Source: Stomorhina lunata
Taxonomy: Eukaryota; Arthropoda; Insecta; Diptera; Rhiniidae
DNA length: 64,000 nucleotides
Assembly: GCA_933228675.1 (NCBI GenBank)
Contig: OW121743.1
Coordinates: forward strand, 115,679,781 to 115,743,780
Direction of reading: 5' to 3'
Both the position numbers and the translations under genes were made by a program. Below are positions 10,849 through 23,862 of this stretch, one piece after another; within the stretch, counting starts at the first letter, position 1; each line of letters opens with the position of its first letter. The notes beneath the pieces were generated by a model, which worked only from the letters and a program-made list of their open reading frames with translations, was not told the origin of the DNA and made no database searches.

Positions 10849-11819
10849 AACTTATAATAAGAGAAAGTTTTTAGTTAAAGTTCTCTTTTTCCTTAAATGG
10901 AAATAATTAATTTATATAAACAAAGACAAAAACAACTTAAATAAATTACAAGTGATTTTCTGCATTTAATTCAGGTGATTTTTCGATGTTTTTAACGGCT
11001 AATTACAGATTTAAGGCGTAAATACTTTAAAGAACAATAGCGAAGTATAAGTTGAATTAATGGAGGTTGTGCAATTAATAAAGGTAAATTTTAGAAGTTT
11101 TCGAAAATTTCCTACTATTATCTTTTAAAGGCTAGAAGAGTAGTATAGACTTAGATATAACTATTATGAAGAAACAAGATTTCTCAATAACCCTTCAGCT
11201 CCCTTTTGTTCAATAGTTACACAAATCCTTGTCATTTCATGTTAATTTAAACATTATTTAACAATTTAATTTAAATGTCTATTATCTGATTTCCGTTTGT
11301 TAAGATAAATTTACCTAGAAATTTTGTATTTCTTTTAACATTAAAACATTTTAATCTTCTTAGCCAAGATACCGATTATTTCATATGGTAAAAATTTTCC
11401 ATTTAATTCTGATTAAATCTCATTATCTTGCCTAAATAAATATTATTTATAATTTTAATTAACATTTAACAAAACTCTTCAGATTTAATGATTTATCTAA
11501 AGGAGATAATAAATGTTAGTTTAAAAGCTATTTAATTTATGAAAAAGCCTTTAGGCTTGAAATTATTATATAAAGCTTTTATGATTTTCAAGTAAATTCA
11601 TCAAAAAGCCAAATTGTTTATTAATTCATTTCCTTGGTAACAAATATTATGTATTTTAAATATCATTTTGAGTTTTATTCAAACATTAATTAACCCATTT
11701 GGAAATGGAGTGAACATTTTTGTTGAAAATATTATTTTATAATAACAATTTTATTCAGAAATTTTTCAAGAAAAAAAAAAAAAATTGGTGCAAACAAATT
11801 TTGGAACGCAAATTTTTCA
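10849..11819. other. AT-rich non-coding sequence
   Basis: No ORF, RNA gene or element is recognised. The last ~100 bases (from about 11745) contain early, decayed versions of the AAATTTTTCAA... motif and lead into the 28-bp array. Confidence 0.6.
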
Positions 11820-14800
11820 ACAAAACTTTTAGAGTGAAAATTTTTCTATAAAAATTTTAGAGTGAAAATTTTTCTATAAAAATTTTAGAGTAAAGATTTT
11901 TTAATAAAAATTTTAGAGTAAAGATTTTTCAATAAAAATTTTAGAGTGAAAATTTTTCTATCAAAATTTTAGAGTAAAAATTTTTCTATCAAAATTTTAG
12001 AGTGAAAATTTTTCTATAAAAATTTTAGAGCGAAAATTTTTCTATAAAAATTTTAGAGTGAAAATTTTTCTATAAAAATTTAAGAGTGAAAATTTTTCTA
12101 TAAAAATTTTGGAGCGAAAATTTTTCTACAAAAATTTTAGAGCGAAAATTTTTCGATAAAAATTTTAGAGTCAAAATTTTTCTATAAAAATTTTAAAGTG
12201 AAAATTTTTCTATAAAAATTTTAGAGTGAAAATTTTTCCATAAAAATTTTAGAGCAAAAATTTTTCTATAAACATTTTAGAGTGAAAATTTTTCTATAAA
12301 AATTTTAGAGTGAAAATTTTTCTATAAAAATTTTAGAGTAAAAATTTTTCTATCAAAATTTTAGAGTAAAGATTTTTCAATAAAAATTTTAGAGTGAAAA
12401 TTTTTCTATCAAAATTTTAGAGTAAAAATTTTTCTATCAAAATTTTAGAGTGAAAATTTTTCTATAAAAATTTTAGAGCGAAAATTTTTCTATAAAAATT
12501 TTAGAGTGAAAATTTTTCTATCAAAATTTTAGAGTAAAAATTTTTCTATCAAAATTTTAGAGTGAAAATTTTTCTATAAAAATTTTAGAGCGAAAATTTT
12601 TCTATAAAAATTTTAGAGTGAAAATTTTTCTATAAAAATTTAAGAGTGAAAATTTTTCTATAAAAATTTTAGAGTGAAAATTTTTCCATAAAAATTTTAA
12701 AGCAAAAATTTTTCTATAAACATTTTAGAGTGAAAATTTTTCTATAAAAATTTTAGAGTGAAAATTTTTCTATAAAAATTTTAGAGTAAAAATTTTTCTA
12801 TCAAAATTTTAGAGTGAAAATTTTTCTATAAAAATTTGAGAGTGAAAATTTTTCTATCAAAATTTTAGAGTAAAAATTTTTCTATCAAAATTTTATAGTG
12901 AAAATTTTTCTATCAAAATTTTAGAGCGAAAATTTTTCTATAAAAATTTTAGAGTGAAAAATTTTCTATAAAAATTTTAGAGCAAAAATTTTTCTATAAA
13001 CATTTTAGAGTGAAAATTTTTCTATAAAAATTTTAGAGTGAAAATTTTTCTAAAGAATTTTAGAGTGAAAATTTTTCTATCAAAATTTTAGAGTGAAAAA
13101 TTTTCTCTAAAAATTTTAGAGCGAAAATTTTTCCATAAAAATTTTAGACCGAAAATTTTTCTATAAAAATTTTAGAGTGAAAATTTTTCAATAAAAATTT
13201 TAGAGTGAAAATTTTTTTTCAAAAAATAACAAAATAGTCGGGATGTAAAATTTTTTTTCTATAAAAATTTTAGGGTGAAAAATTTTTCTATAAAAATTTA
13301 AGAATGAAAATTTTTCTATAAAAATTTTAGAGCAAAAATTTTTCTATAAAAATTTTAGAGTGAAAATTTTTCTATAAAAATTTTAGAGTAAAGATTTTTT
13401 AATAAAAATTTTAAGTAAAGATTTTTCAATAAAAATTTGAGAGTGAAAATTTTTTTATCAAAATTTTAGAGTAAAAATTTTTCTATCAAAATTTTAGAGT
13501 GAAAATTTTTCTATAAAAATTTTAGAGCGAAAATTTTTCGATAAAAATTTTAGAGTGAAAATTTTTCTATAAAAATTTAAGAGTGAAAATTATTCTATAA
13601 AAATTTTTGAGCGAAAATTTTTCTACAAAAATTTTAGAGCGAAAATTTTTCGATAAAAATTTTAGAGTCAAAATTTTTCTATAAAAATTTTAAAGTGAAA
13701 ATTTTTCTATAAAAATTTTAGAGTGAAAATTTTTAAATAAAAATGTTAGAGTAAAAATTTTTCTATAAATATTTTAGAGTGAAAATTTTTCCATAAAAAT
13801 TTTAGAGTGAAAATTTTTCTAAAGAATTTTAGAGTGAAAATTTTTCTATCAAAATTTTAGAGTGAAAAATTTTCTATAAAAATTTTAGAGCGAAAATTTT
13901 TCCATAAAAATTTTAGACCGAAAAATTTTCTATAAAAATTTTAGAGTGAAAATTTTTCAATAAAAATTTTAGAGTGAAAATTTTTTTTCAAAAAATAACA
14001 AAATAGTCGGGATGTAAAATTTTTTTTCTGTAAAAATTTTAGGGTGAAAAATTTTTCTTTAAAAATTTAAGAATGAAAATTTTTCTATAAAAATTTTAGA
14101 GCGAAAATTTTTCCATAAAAATTTTAGAGTGAAAATTTTTCTATAAAAATTTTAGAGTAAAGATTTTTTAATAAAAATTTTAAGTAAAGATTTTTCAATA
14201 AAAATTTGAGAGTGAAAATTTTTTTATCAAAATTTTAGAGTAAAAATTTTTCTATCAAAATTTTAGAGTGAAAATTTTTCTATAAAAATTTTAGAGCGAA
14301 AATTTTTCTATAAAAATTTTAGAGTGAAAATTTTTCTATAAAAATTTAAGAGTGAAAATTTTTCTATAAAAATTTTTGAGCGAAAATTTTTCTACAAAAA
14401 TTTTAGAGCGAAAATTTTTCGATAAAAATTTTAGAGTCAAAATTTTTCTATAAAAATTTTAAAGTGAAAATTTTTCTATAAAAATGTTAGAGCAAAAATT
14501 TTTCTATAAATATTTTAGAGTGAAAATTTTTCCATAAAAATTTTAGAGTGAAAATTTTTCTAAAGAATTTTAGAGTGAAAATTTTTCTATCAAAATTTTA
14601 GAGTGAAAAATTTTCTATAAAAATTTTAGAGCGAAAATTTTTCCATAAAAATTTTAGACCGAAAAATTTTCTATAAAAATTTTAGAGTGAAAATTTTTCA
14701 ATAAAAATTTTAGAGTGAAAATTTTTTTTCAAAAAATAACAAAATAGTCGGGATGTAAAATTTTTTTTCTATAAAAATTTTAGGGTGAAAAATTTTTCTA

Positions 14801-17800
14801 TAAAAATTTAAGAATGAAAATTTTTCTATAAAAATTTTAGAGCAACAATTTTTCTATAAAAATTTTAGAGTGAAAATTTTTCTATAAAAATTTTAGAGTA
14901 AAGATTTTTTAATAAAAATTTTAAGTAAAGATTTTTCAATAAAAATTTGAGAGTGAAAATTTTTTTATCAAAATTTTAGAGTAAAAATTTTTCTATCAAA
15001 ATTTTAGAGTGAAAATTTTTCTATAAAAATTTTAGAGCGAAAATTTTTCTATAAAAATTTTAGAGTTAAAATTTTTCTATAAAAATTTAAGAGTGAAAAT
15101 TTTTCTATAAAAATTTTTGAGCGAAAATTTTTCTACAAAAATTTTGGAGCGAAAATTTTTCGATAAAAATTTTAGAGTCAAAATTTTTCTATAAAAATTT
15201 TAAAGTGAAAATTTTTCTATAAAAATTTTAGAGTGAAAATTTTTAAATAAAAATGTTAGAGCAAAAATTTTTCTATAAATATTTTAGAGTGAAAATTTTT
15301 CCATAAAAATTTTAGAGTGAAAATTTTTCTAAAGAATTTTAGAGTGAAAATTTTCTATCAAAATTTTAGAGTGAAAAATTTTCTATAAAAATTTTAGAGC
15401 GAAAATTTTTCCATAAAAATTTTAGACCGAAAAATTTTCTATAAAAATTTTAGAGCGAAAATTTTTCCATAAAAATTTTAGACCGAAAAATTTTCTATAA
15501 AAATTTTAGAGTGAAAATTTTTCAATAAAAATTTTAGAGTGAAAATTTTTTTTCAAAAAATAACAAAATAGTCGGGATGTAAAATTTTTTTTCTATAAAA
15601 ATTTTAGGGTGAAAAATTTTTCTATAAAAATTTAAGAATGAAAATTTTTCTATAAAAATTTTAGAGCAAAAATTTTTCTATAAAAATTTTAGAGTGAAAA
15701 TTTTTCTATAAAAATTTTAGAGTAAAGATTTTTTAATAAAAATTTTAAGTAAAGATTTTTCAATAAAAATTTGAGAGTGAAAATTTTTTTATCAAAATTT
15801 TAGAGTAAAAATTTTTCTATCAAAATTTTAGAGTGAAAATTTTTCTATAAAAATTTGAGAGCGAAAATTTTTCTATAAAAATTTTAGAGTGAAAATTTTT
15901 CTATAAAAATTTAAGAGTGAAAATTTTTCTATAAAAATTTTTGAGCGAAAATTTTTCTACAAAAATTTTAGAGCGAAAATTTTTCGATAAAAATTTTAGA
16001 GTCAAAATTTTTCTATAAAAATTTTAAAGTGAAAATTTTTCTATAAAAATTTTAGAGTGAAAATTTTTAAATAAAAATGTTAGAGCAAAAATTTTTCTAT
16101 AAATATTTTAGAGTGAAAATTTTTCCATAAAAATTTTAGAGTGAAAATTTTTCTAAAGAATTTTAGAGTGAAAATTTTTCTATCAAAATTTTAGAGTGAA
16201 AAATTTTCTATAAAAATTTTAGAGCGAAAATTTTTCTATAAAAATTTTAGAGTGAAAATTTTTCTATAAAAATTTTTGAGCGAAAATTTTTCTACAAAAA
16301 TTTTAGAGCGAAAATTTTTCGATAAAAATTTTAGAGTCAAAATTTTTCTATAAAAATTTTAAAGTGAAAATTTTTCTATAAAAATGTTAGAGCAAAAATT
16401 TTTCTATAAATATTTTAGAGTGAAAATTTTTCCATAAAAATTTTAGAGTGAAAATTTTTCTAAAGAATTTTAGAGTGAAAATTTTTCTATCAAAATTTTA
16501 GAGTGAAAAATTTTCTATAAAAATTTTAGAGCGAAAATTTTTCCATAAAAATTTTAGACCGAAAAATTTTCTATAAAAATTTTAGAGTGAAAATTTTTCA
16601 ATAAAAATTTTAGAGTGAAAATTTTTTTTCAAAAAATAACAAAATAGTCGGGATGTAAAATTTTTTTTCTATAAAAATTTTAGGGTGAAAAATTTTTCTA
16701 TAAAAATTTAAGAATGAAAATTTTTCTATAAAAATTTTAGAGCAACAATTTTTCTATAAAAATTTTAGAGTGAAAATTTTTCTATAAAAATTTTAGAGTA
16801 AAGATTTTTTAATAAAAATTTTAAGTAAAGATTTTTCAATAAAAATTTGAGAGTGAAAATTTTTTTATCAAAATTTTAGAGTAAAAATTTTTCTATCAAA
16901 ATTTTAGAGTGAAAATTTTTCTATAAAAATTTTAGAGCGAAAATTTTTCTATAAAAATTTTAGAGTTAAAATTTTTCTATAAAAATTTAAGAGTGAAAAT
17001 TTTTCTATAAAAATTTTTGAGCGAAAATTTTTCTACAAAAATTTTGGAGCGAAAATTTTTCGATAAAAATTTTAGAGTCAAAATTTTTCTATAAAAATTT
17101 TAAAGTGAAAATTTTTCTATAAAAATTTTAGAGTGAAAATTTTTAAATAAAAATGTTAGAGCAAAAATTTTTCTATAAATATTTTAGAGTGAAAATTTTT
17201 CCATAAAAATTTTAGAGTGAAAATTTTTCTAAAGAATTTTAGAGTGAAAATTTTCTATCAAAATTTTAGAGTGAAAAATTTTCTATAAAAATTTTAGAGC
17301 GAAAATTTTTCCATAAAAATTTTAGACCGAAAAATTTTCTATAAAAATTTTAGAGCGAAAATTTTTCCATAAAAATTTTAGACCGAAAAATTTTCTATAA
17401 AAATTTTAGAGTGAAAATTTTTCAATAAAAATTTTAGAGTGAAAATTTTTTTTCAAAAAATAACAAAATAGTCGGGATGTAAAATTTTTTTTCTATAAAA
17501 ATTTTAGGGTGAAAAATTTTTCTATAAAAATTTAAGAATGAAAATTTTTCTATAAAAATTTTAGAGCAAAAATTTTTCTATAAAAATTTTAGAGTGAAAA
17601 TTTTTCTATAAAAATTTTAGAGTAAAGATTTTTTAATAAAAATTTTAAGTAAAGATTTTTCAATAAAAATTTGAGAGTGAAAATTTTTTTATCAAAATTT
17701 TAGAGTAAAAATTTTTCTATCAAAATTTTAGAGTGAAAATTTTTCTATAAAAATTTGAGAGCGAAAATTTTTCTATAAAAATTTTAGAGTGAAAATTTTT

Positions 17801-20800
17801 CTATAAAAATTTAAGAGTGAAAATTTTTCTATAAAAATTTTTGAGCGAAAATTTTTCTACAAAAATTTTAGAGCGAAAATTTTTCGATAAAAATTTTAGA
17901 GTCAAAATTTTTCCATAAAAATTTTAGACCGAAAAATTTTCTATAAAAATTTTAGAGTGAAAATTTTTCAATAAAAATTTTAGAGTGAAAATTTTTTTTC
18001 AAAAAATAACAAAATAGTCAGGATGTAAAATTTTTTTTCTATAAAAATTTTAGGGTGAAAAATTTTTCTATAAAAATTTAAGAATGAAAATTTTTCTATA
18101 AAAATTTTAGAGCGAAAATTTTTCCATAAAAATTTTAGAGTGAAAATTTTTCTATAAAAATTTTAGAGTAAAGATTTTTTAATAAAAATTTTAAGTAAAG
18201 ATTTTTCAATAAAAATTTGAGAGTGAAAATTTTTTTATCAAAATTTTAGAGTAAAAATTTTTCTATCAAAATTTTAGAGTGAAAATTTTTCTATAAAAAT
18301 TTTAGAGCGAAAATTTTTCTATAAAAATTTTAGAGTTAAAATTTTTCTATAAAAATTTAAGAGTGAAAATTTTTCTATAAAAATTTTTGAGCGAAAATTT
18401 TTCTACAAAAATTTTGGAGCGAAAATTTTTCGATAAAAATTTTAGAGTCAAAATTTTTCTATAAAAATTTTAAAGTGAAAATTTTTCTATAAAAATTTTA
18501 GAGTGAAAATTTTTAAATAAAAATGTTAGAGCAAAAATTTTTCTATAAATATTTTAGAGTGAAAATTTTTCCATAAAAATTTTAGAGTGAAAATTTTTCT
18601 AAAGAATTTTAGAGTGAAAATTTTCTATCAAAATTTTAGAGTGAAAAATTTTCTATAAAAATTTTAGAGCGAAAATTTTTCCATAAAAATTTTAGACCGA
18701 AAAATTTTCTATAAAAATTTTAGAGCGAAAATTTTTCCATAAAAATTTTAGACCGAAAAATTTTCTATAAAAATTTTAGAGTGAAAATTTTTCAATAAAA
18801 ATTTTAGAGTGAAAATTTTTTTTCAAAAAATAACAAAATAGTCGGGATGTAAAATTTTTTTTCTATAAAAATTTTAGGGTGAAAAATTTTTCTATAAAAA
18901 TTTAAGAATGAAAATTTTTCTATAAAAATTTTAGAGCAAAAATTTTTCTATAAAAATTTTAGAGTGAAAATTTTTCTATAAAAATTTTAGAGTAAAGATT
19001 TTTTAATAAAAATTTTAAGTAAAGATTTTTCAATAAAAATTTGAGAGTGAAAATTTTTTTATCAAAATTTTAGAGTAAAAATTTTTCTATCAAAATTTTA
19101 GAGTGAAAATTTTTCTATAAAAATTTGAGAGCGAAAATTTTTCTATAAAAATTTTAGAGTGAAAATTTTTCTATAAAAATTTAAGAGTGAAAATTTTTCT
19201 ATAAAAATTTTTGAGCGAAAATTTTTCTACAAAAATTTTAGAGCGAAAATTTTTCGATAAAAATTTTAGAGTCAAAATTTTTCTATAAAAATTTTAAAGT
19301 GAAAATTTTTCTATAAAAATTTTAGAGTGAAAATTTTTAAATAAAAATGTTAGAGCAAAAATTTTTCTATAAATATTTTAGAGTGAAAATTTTTCCATAA
19401 AAATTTTAGAGTGAAAATTTTTCTAAAGAATTTTAGAGTGAAAATTTTTCTATCAAAATTTTAGAGTGAAAAATTTTCTATAAAAATTTTAGAGCGAAAA
19501 TTTTTCCATAAAAATTTTAGACCGAAAAATTTTCTATAAAAATTTTAGAGTGAAAATTTTTCAATAAAAATTTTAGAGTGAAAATTTTTTTTCAAAAAAT
19601 AACAAAATAGTCAGGATGTAAAATTTTTTTTCTATAAAAATTTTAGGGTGAAAAATTTTTCTATAAAAATTTAAGAATGAAAATTTTTCTATAAAAATTT
19701 TAGAGCGAAAATTTTTCCATAAAAATTTTAGAGTGAAAATTTTTCTATAAAAATTTTAGAGTAAAGATTTTTTAATAAAAATTTTAAGTAAAGATTTTTC
19801 AATAAAAATTTGAGAGTGAAAATTTTTTTATCAAAATTTTAGAGTAAAAATTTTTCTATCAAAATTTTAGAGTGAAAATTTTTCTATAAAAATTTTAGAG
19901 CGAAAATTTTTCTATAAAAATTTTAGAGTTAAAATTTTTCTATAAAAATTTAAGAGTGAAAATTTTTCTATAAAAATTTTTGAGCGAAAATTTTTCTACA
20001 AAAATTTTGGAGCGAAAATTTTTCGATAAAAATTTTAGAGTCAAAATTTTTCTATAAAAATTTTAAAGTGAAAATTTTTCTATAAAAATTTTAGAGTGAA
20101 AATTTTTAAATAAAAATGTTAGAGCAAAAATTTTTCTATAAATATTTTAGAGTGAAAATTTTTCCATAAAAATTTTAGAGTGAAAATTTTTCTAAAGAAT
20201 TTTAGAGTGAAAATTTTCTATCAAAATTTTAGAGTGAAAAATTTTCTATAAAAATTTTAGAGCGAAAATTTTTCCATAAAAATTTTAGACCGAAAAATTT
20301 TCTATAAAAATTTTAGAGCGAAAATTTTTCCATAAAAATTTTAGACCGAAAAATTTTCTATAAAAATTTTAGAGTGAAAATTTTTCAATAAAAATTTTAG
20401 AGTGAAAATTTTTTTTCAAAAAATAACAAAATAGTCGGGATGTAAAATTTTTTTTCTATAAAAATTTTAGGGTGAAAAATTTTTCTATAAAAATTTAAGA
20501 ATGAAAATTTTTCTATAAAAATTTTAGAGCAAAAATTTTTCTATAAAAATTTTAGAGTGAAAATTTTTCTATAAAAATTTTAGAGTAAAGATTTTTTAAT
20601 AAAAATTTTAAGTAAAGATTTTTCAATAAAAATTTGAGAGTGAAAATTTTTTTATCAAAATTTTAGAGTAAAAATTTTTCTATCAAAATTTTAGAGTGAA
20701 AATTTTTCTATAAAAATTTGAGAGCGAAAATTTTTCTATAAAAATTTTAGAGTGAAAATTTTTCTATAAAAATTTAAGAGTGAAAATTTTTCTATAAAAA

Positions 20801-22730
20801 TTTTTGAGCGAAAATTTTTCTACAAAAATTTTAGAGCGAAAATTTTTCGATAAAAATTTTAGAGTCAAAATTTTTCTATAAAAATTTTAAAGTGAAAATT
20901 TTTCTATAAAAATTTTAGAGTGAAAATTTTTAAATAAAAATGTTAGAACAAAAATTTTTCTATAAATATTTTAGAGTGAAAATTTTTCCATAAAAATTTT
21001 AAAGTGAAAATTTTTCTAAAGAATTTTAGAGTGAAAATTTTTCTATCAAAATTTTAGAGTGAAAAATTTTCTATAAAAATTTTAGAGCGAAAATTTTTCC
21101 ATAAAAATTTTAGACCGAAAAATTTTCTATAAAAATTTTAGAGTGAAAATTTTTCAATAAAAATTTTAGAGTGAAAATTTTTTTTCAAAAAATAACAAAA
21201 TAGTCAGGATGTAAAATTTTTTTTCTATAAAAATTTTAGGGTGAAAAATTTTTCTATAAAAATTTAAGAATGAAAATTTTTCTATAAAAATTTTAGAGCG
21301 AAAATTTTTCCATAAAAATTTTAGAGTGAAAATTTTTCTATAAAAATTTTAGAGTAAAGATTTTTTAATAAAAATTTTAAGTAAAGATTTTTCAATAAAA
21401 ATTTGAGAGTGAAAATTTTTTTATCAAAATTTTAGAGTAAAAATTTTTCTATCAAAATTTTAGAGTGAAAATTTTTCTATAAAAATTTTAGAGCGAAAAT
21501 TTTTCTATAAAAATTTTAGAGTGAAAATTTTTCTATAAAAATTTAAGAGTGAAAATTTTTCTATAAAAATTTTTGAGCGAAAATTTTTCTACAAAAATTT
21601 TAGAGCGAAAATTTTTCGATAAAAATTTTAGAGTCAAAATTTTTCTATAAAAATTTTAAAGCGAAAATTTTTCTATAAAAATTTTAGAGTGAAAATTTTT
21701 CCATAAAAATTTTAGAGCAAAAATTTTTCTATAAACATTTTAGAGTGAAAATTTTTCTATAAAAATTTTAGAGTGAAAATTTTTAAATAAAAATGTTAGA
21801 GCAAAAATTTTTCTATAAATATTTTAGAGTGAAAATTTTTCCATAAAAATTTTAGAGTGAAAATTTTTCTAAAGAATTTTAGAGTGAAAATTTTCTATCA
21901 AAATTTTAGAGTGAAAAATTTTCTATAAAAATTTTAGAGCGAAAATTTTTCCATAAAAATTTTAGACCGAAAAATTTTCTATAAAAATTTTAGAGCGAAA
22001 ATTTTTCCATAAAAATTTTAGACCGAAAAATTTTCTATAAAAATTTTAGAGTGAAAATTTTTCAATAAAAATTTTAGAGTGAAAATTTTTTTTCAAAAAA
22101 TAACAAAATAGTCGGGATGTAAAATTTTTTTTCTATAAAAATTTTAGGGTGAAAAATTTTTCTATAAAAATTTAAGAATGAAAATTTTTCTATAAAAATT
22201 TTAGAGCAAAAATTTTTCTATAAAAATTTTAGAGTGAAAATTTTTCTATAAAAATTTTAGAGTAAAGATTTTTTAATAAAAATTTTAAGTAAAGATTTTT
22301 CAATAAAAATTTGAGAGTGAAAATTTTTTTATCAAAATTTTAGAGTAAAAATTTTTCTATCAAAATTTTAGAGTGAAAATTTTTGTATAAACATTTTAGA
22401 GCAAAAATTTGTCTATAAACATTTAATGAGCGAAAGATTTTCTTTAACAATTTTAGAATGAAAATTAAAAAAAAAAAATTTTGAGTGAAAGTTTTTTTTT
22501 TAATTTTTAAAGTGAAAATTATTCTATAAAAATTGTAGAGTGAAAGTTTTTCTATACCAGCTTTAGAGTGAAAATTTTTTTATCAAAATTTAAGAGTGAA
22601 AATTTGTTTATAAAAATTTTAGAGTGAAAATTTGTTTATAAAAATTTTAGAGTCGAAATTGTTCCTACAAAAATTTTAGAATGAAATTTTTTTTTTTGTT
22701 AAAATTTTCTATAAAAATAAAGAGTGTAAA
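11820..22730 (+). repeat. Giant 28-bp minisatellite with nested higher-order structure
   Basis: The basic monomer is 28 bp: TTTTAGAGTGAAAATTTTTC followed by TATAAAAA, roughly 390 copies. Variant monomers (GAGCG, GAGCA, GAGTC, GACCG, CTAAAG) recur in a fixed order. A single-copy marker within each larger unit, AATAACAAAATAGTCGGGAT or its GTCA variant, occurs twelve times, with GTCR at 13237, 14006, 14747, 15571, 16647, 17471, 18017, 18841, 19610, 20434, 21203 and 22111. Intervals of 769 and 824 bp alternate from 18017 to 21203, making a 1593-bp dimer, and an older 1900-bp duplication is visible at 14747-16647 and 16647 onward. The left part before 13200 and the right tail after 22390 are less ordered. 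No frame is open. Confidence 0.97.
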
Positions 22731-23862
22731 TTTTGTTTTTTAAATTTTAGAATGAAAATAATGTTTTTTTCCAAAATAAAAAGTGTACTGGAAATTTTCC
22801 TTTTAATGTCCCTTTGATGATTTCTATTGTTGCGAAAGAGTTAAACCCTTTTCAGGGCAATATTCCCTTATTATACATTTAGGGCGTTTTCGTATGATTA
22901 CGAGTTTCTTTTGGCTTAATGTTACTTTCACTTAAAGGAAATCTCCATTTAATCGTTTTTGCCATTTAAATAAATTTATGCACTTTCTTCTCGTGCTCTG
23001 CACTTTATCAAATTTATTCACTATCATTTTTTACGTGAGATATTTTTCTTATTTTTTCGATTTTTTCCCATGAAATTGTGGCTGCAAATGTTTTTGCTTT
23101 TTCTCAGTCATATATGATATTTATCCTTAAAAAAAATTCTCAAAAAAAACTAACAAGGAATGAAATCACCCGCAGACATTCACTGTTCATGAATGATGAT
23201 CTGTTTTATTGTTGGATTTCCAAGAAAGAAGTAGTTGATGTTGCTGCTGGGGGTAGGAGTTCGAGAACGTAGGACTAGTGCCTGTTTGCGGTTGCTGCTG
23301 AAGGCTTGGGATGGGTTGCCTGCTCTCCATGGCTTTAAGGCCATGATAGTGGATTTGATGAGTTTGTTTATGTCTTATATTTTGTTGTTATAAATAGTGT
23401 GAAATCGTGTTGGCTTCAGTTCGTTTCTCTGATGCAATTTTCATATTGAAAGAAAAATCGGAATAAAAAAGGATTATTAGTTTTCGTTCGTTTCTGTTTT
23501 TCCTATGCATAAAATTTGCATGAAAGCGACTAACGATTGACAATATTATAAAAATCCAGCTGGTGTTCCTGATGCCGCTGCCAAGAGCTAAAATCGAAAA
23601 ATATTAAATCGCAATATTGGGCTGTTTTCGCTTATAAAAAAGTCAAGAGTAAAGTTAAAATATTAAGACAAGACCTCCAATAAAGTTGAGTATTAAAACT
23701 GGAGCATGAGAGATTTTGATACGAGAAATCCTAGCAGTCAGGAATTATTATAAGTTGAATATAAAAAAGGAATTGTATGGGAAATCAAATCAAAAATTTG
23801 GAAAAATTTTTTTCTTTCTTAAATTTTTCAAGTATTTATAAAAAAAAACTTAACGATAGGAA
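22731..23862. other. Single-copy-like non-coding spacer between arrays
   Basis: The base composition is less biased than in the arrays. A GCTGCTG-rich patch lies near 23240-23310, and a 64-codon frame at 23078-23272 has no recognisable domain. I see no element ends. It may be one of the few unique stretches usable for placing this locus. Confidence 0.55.
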
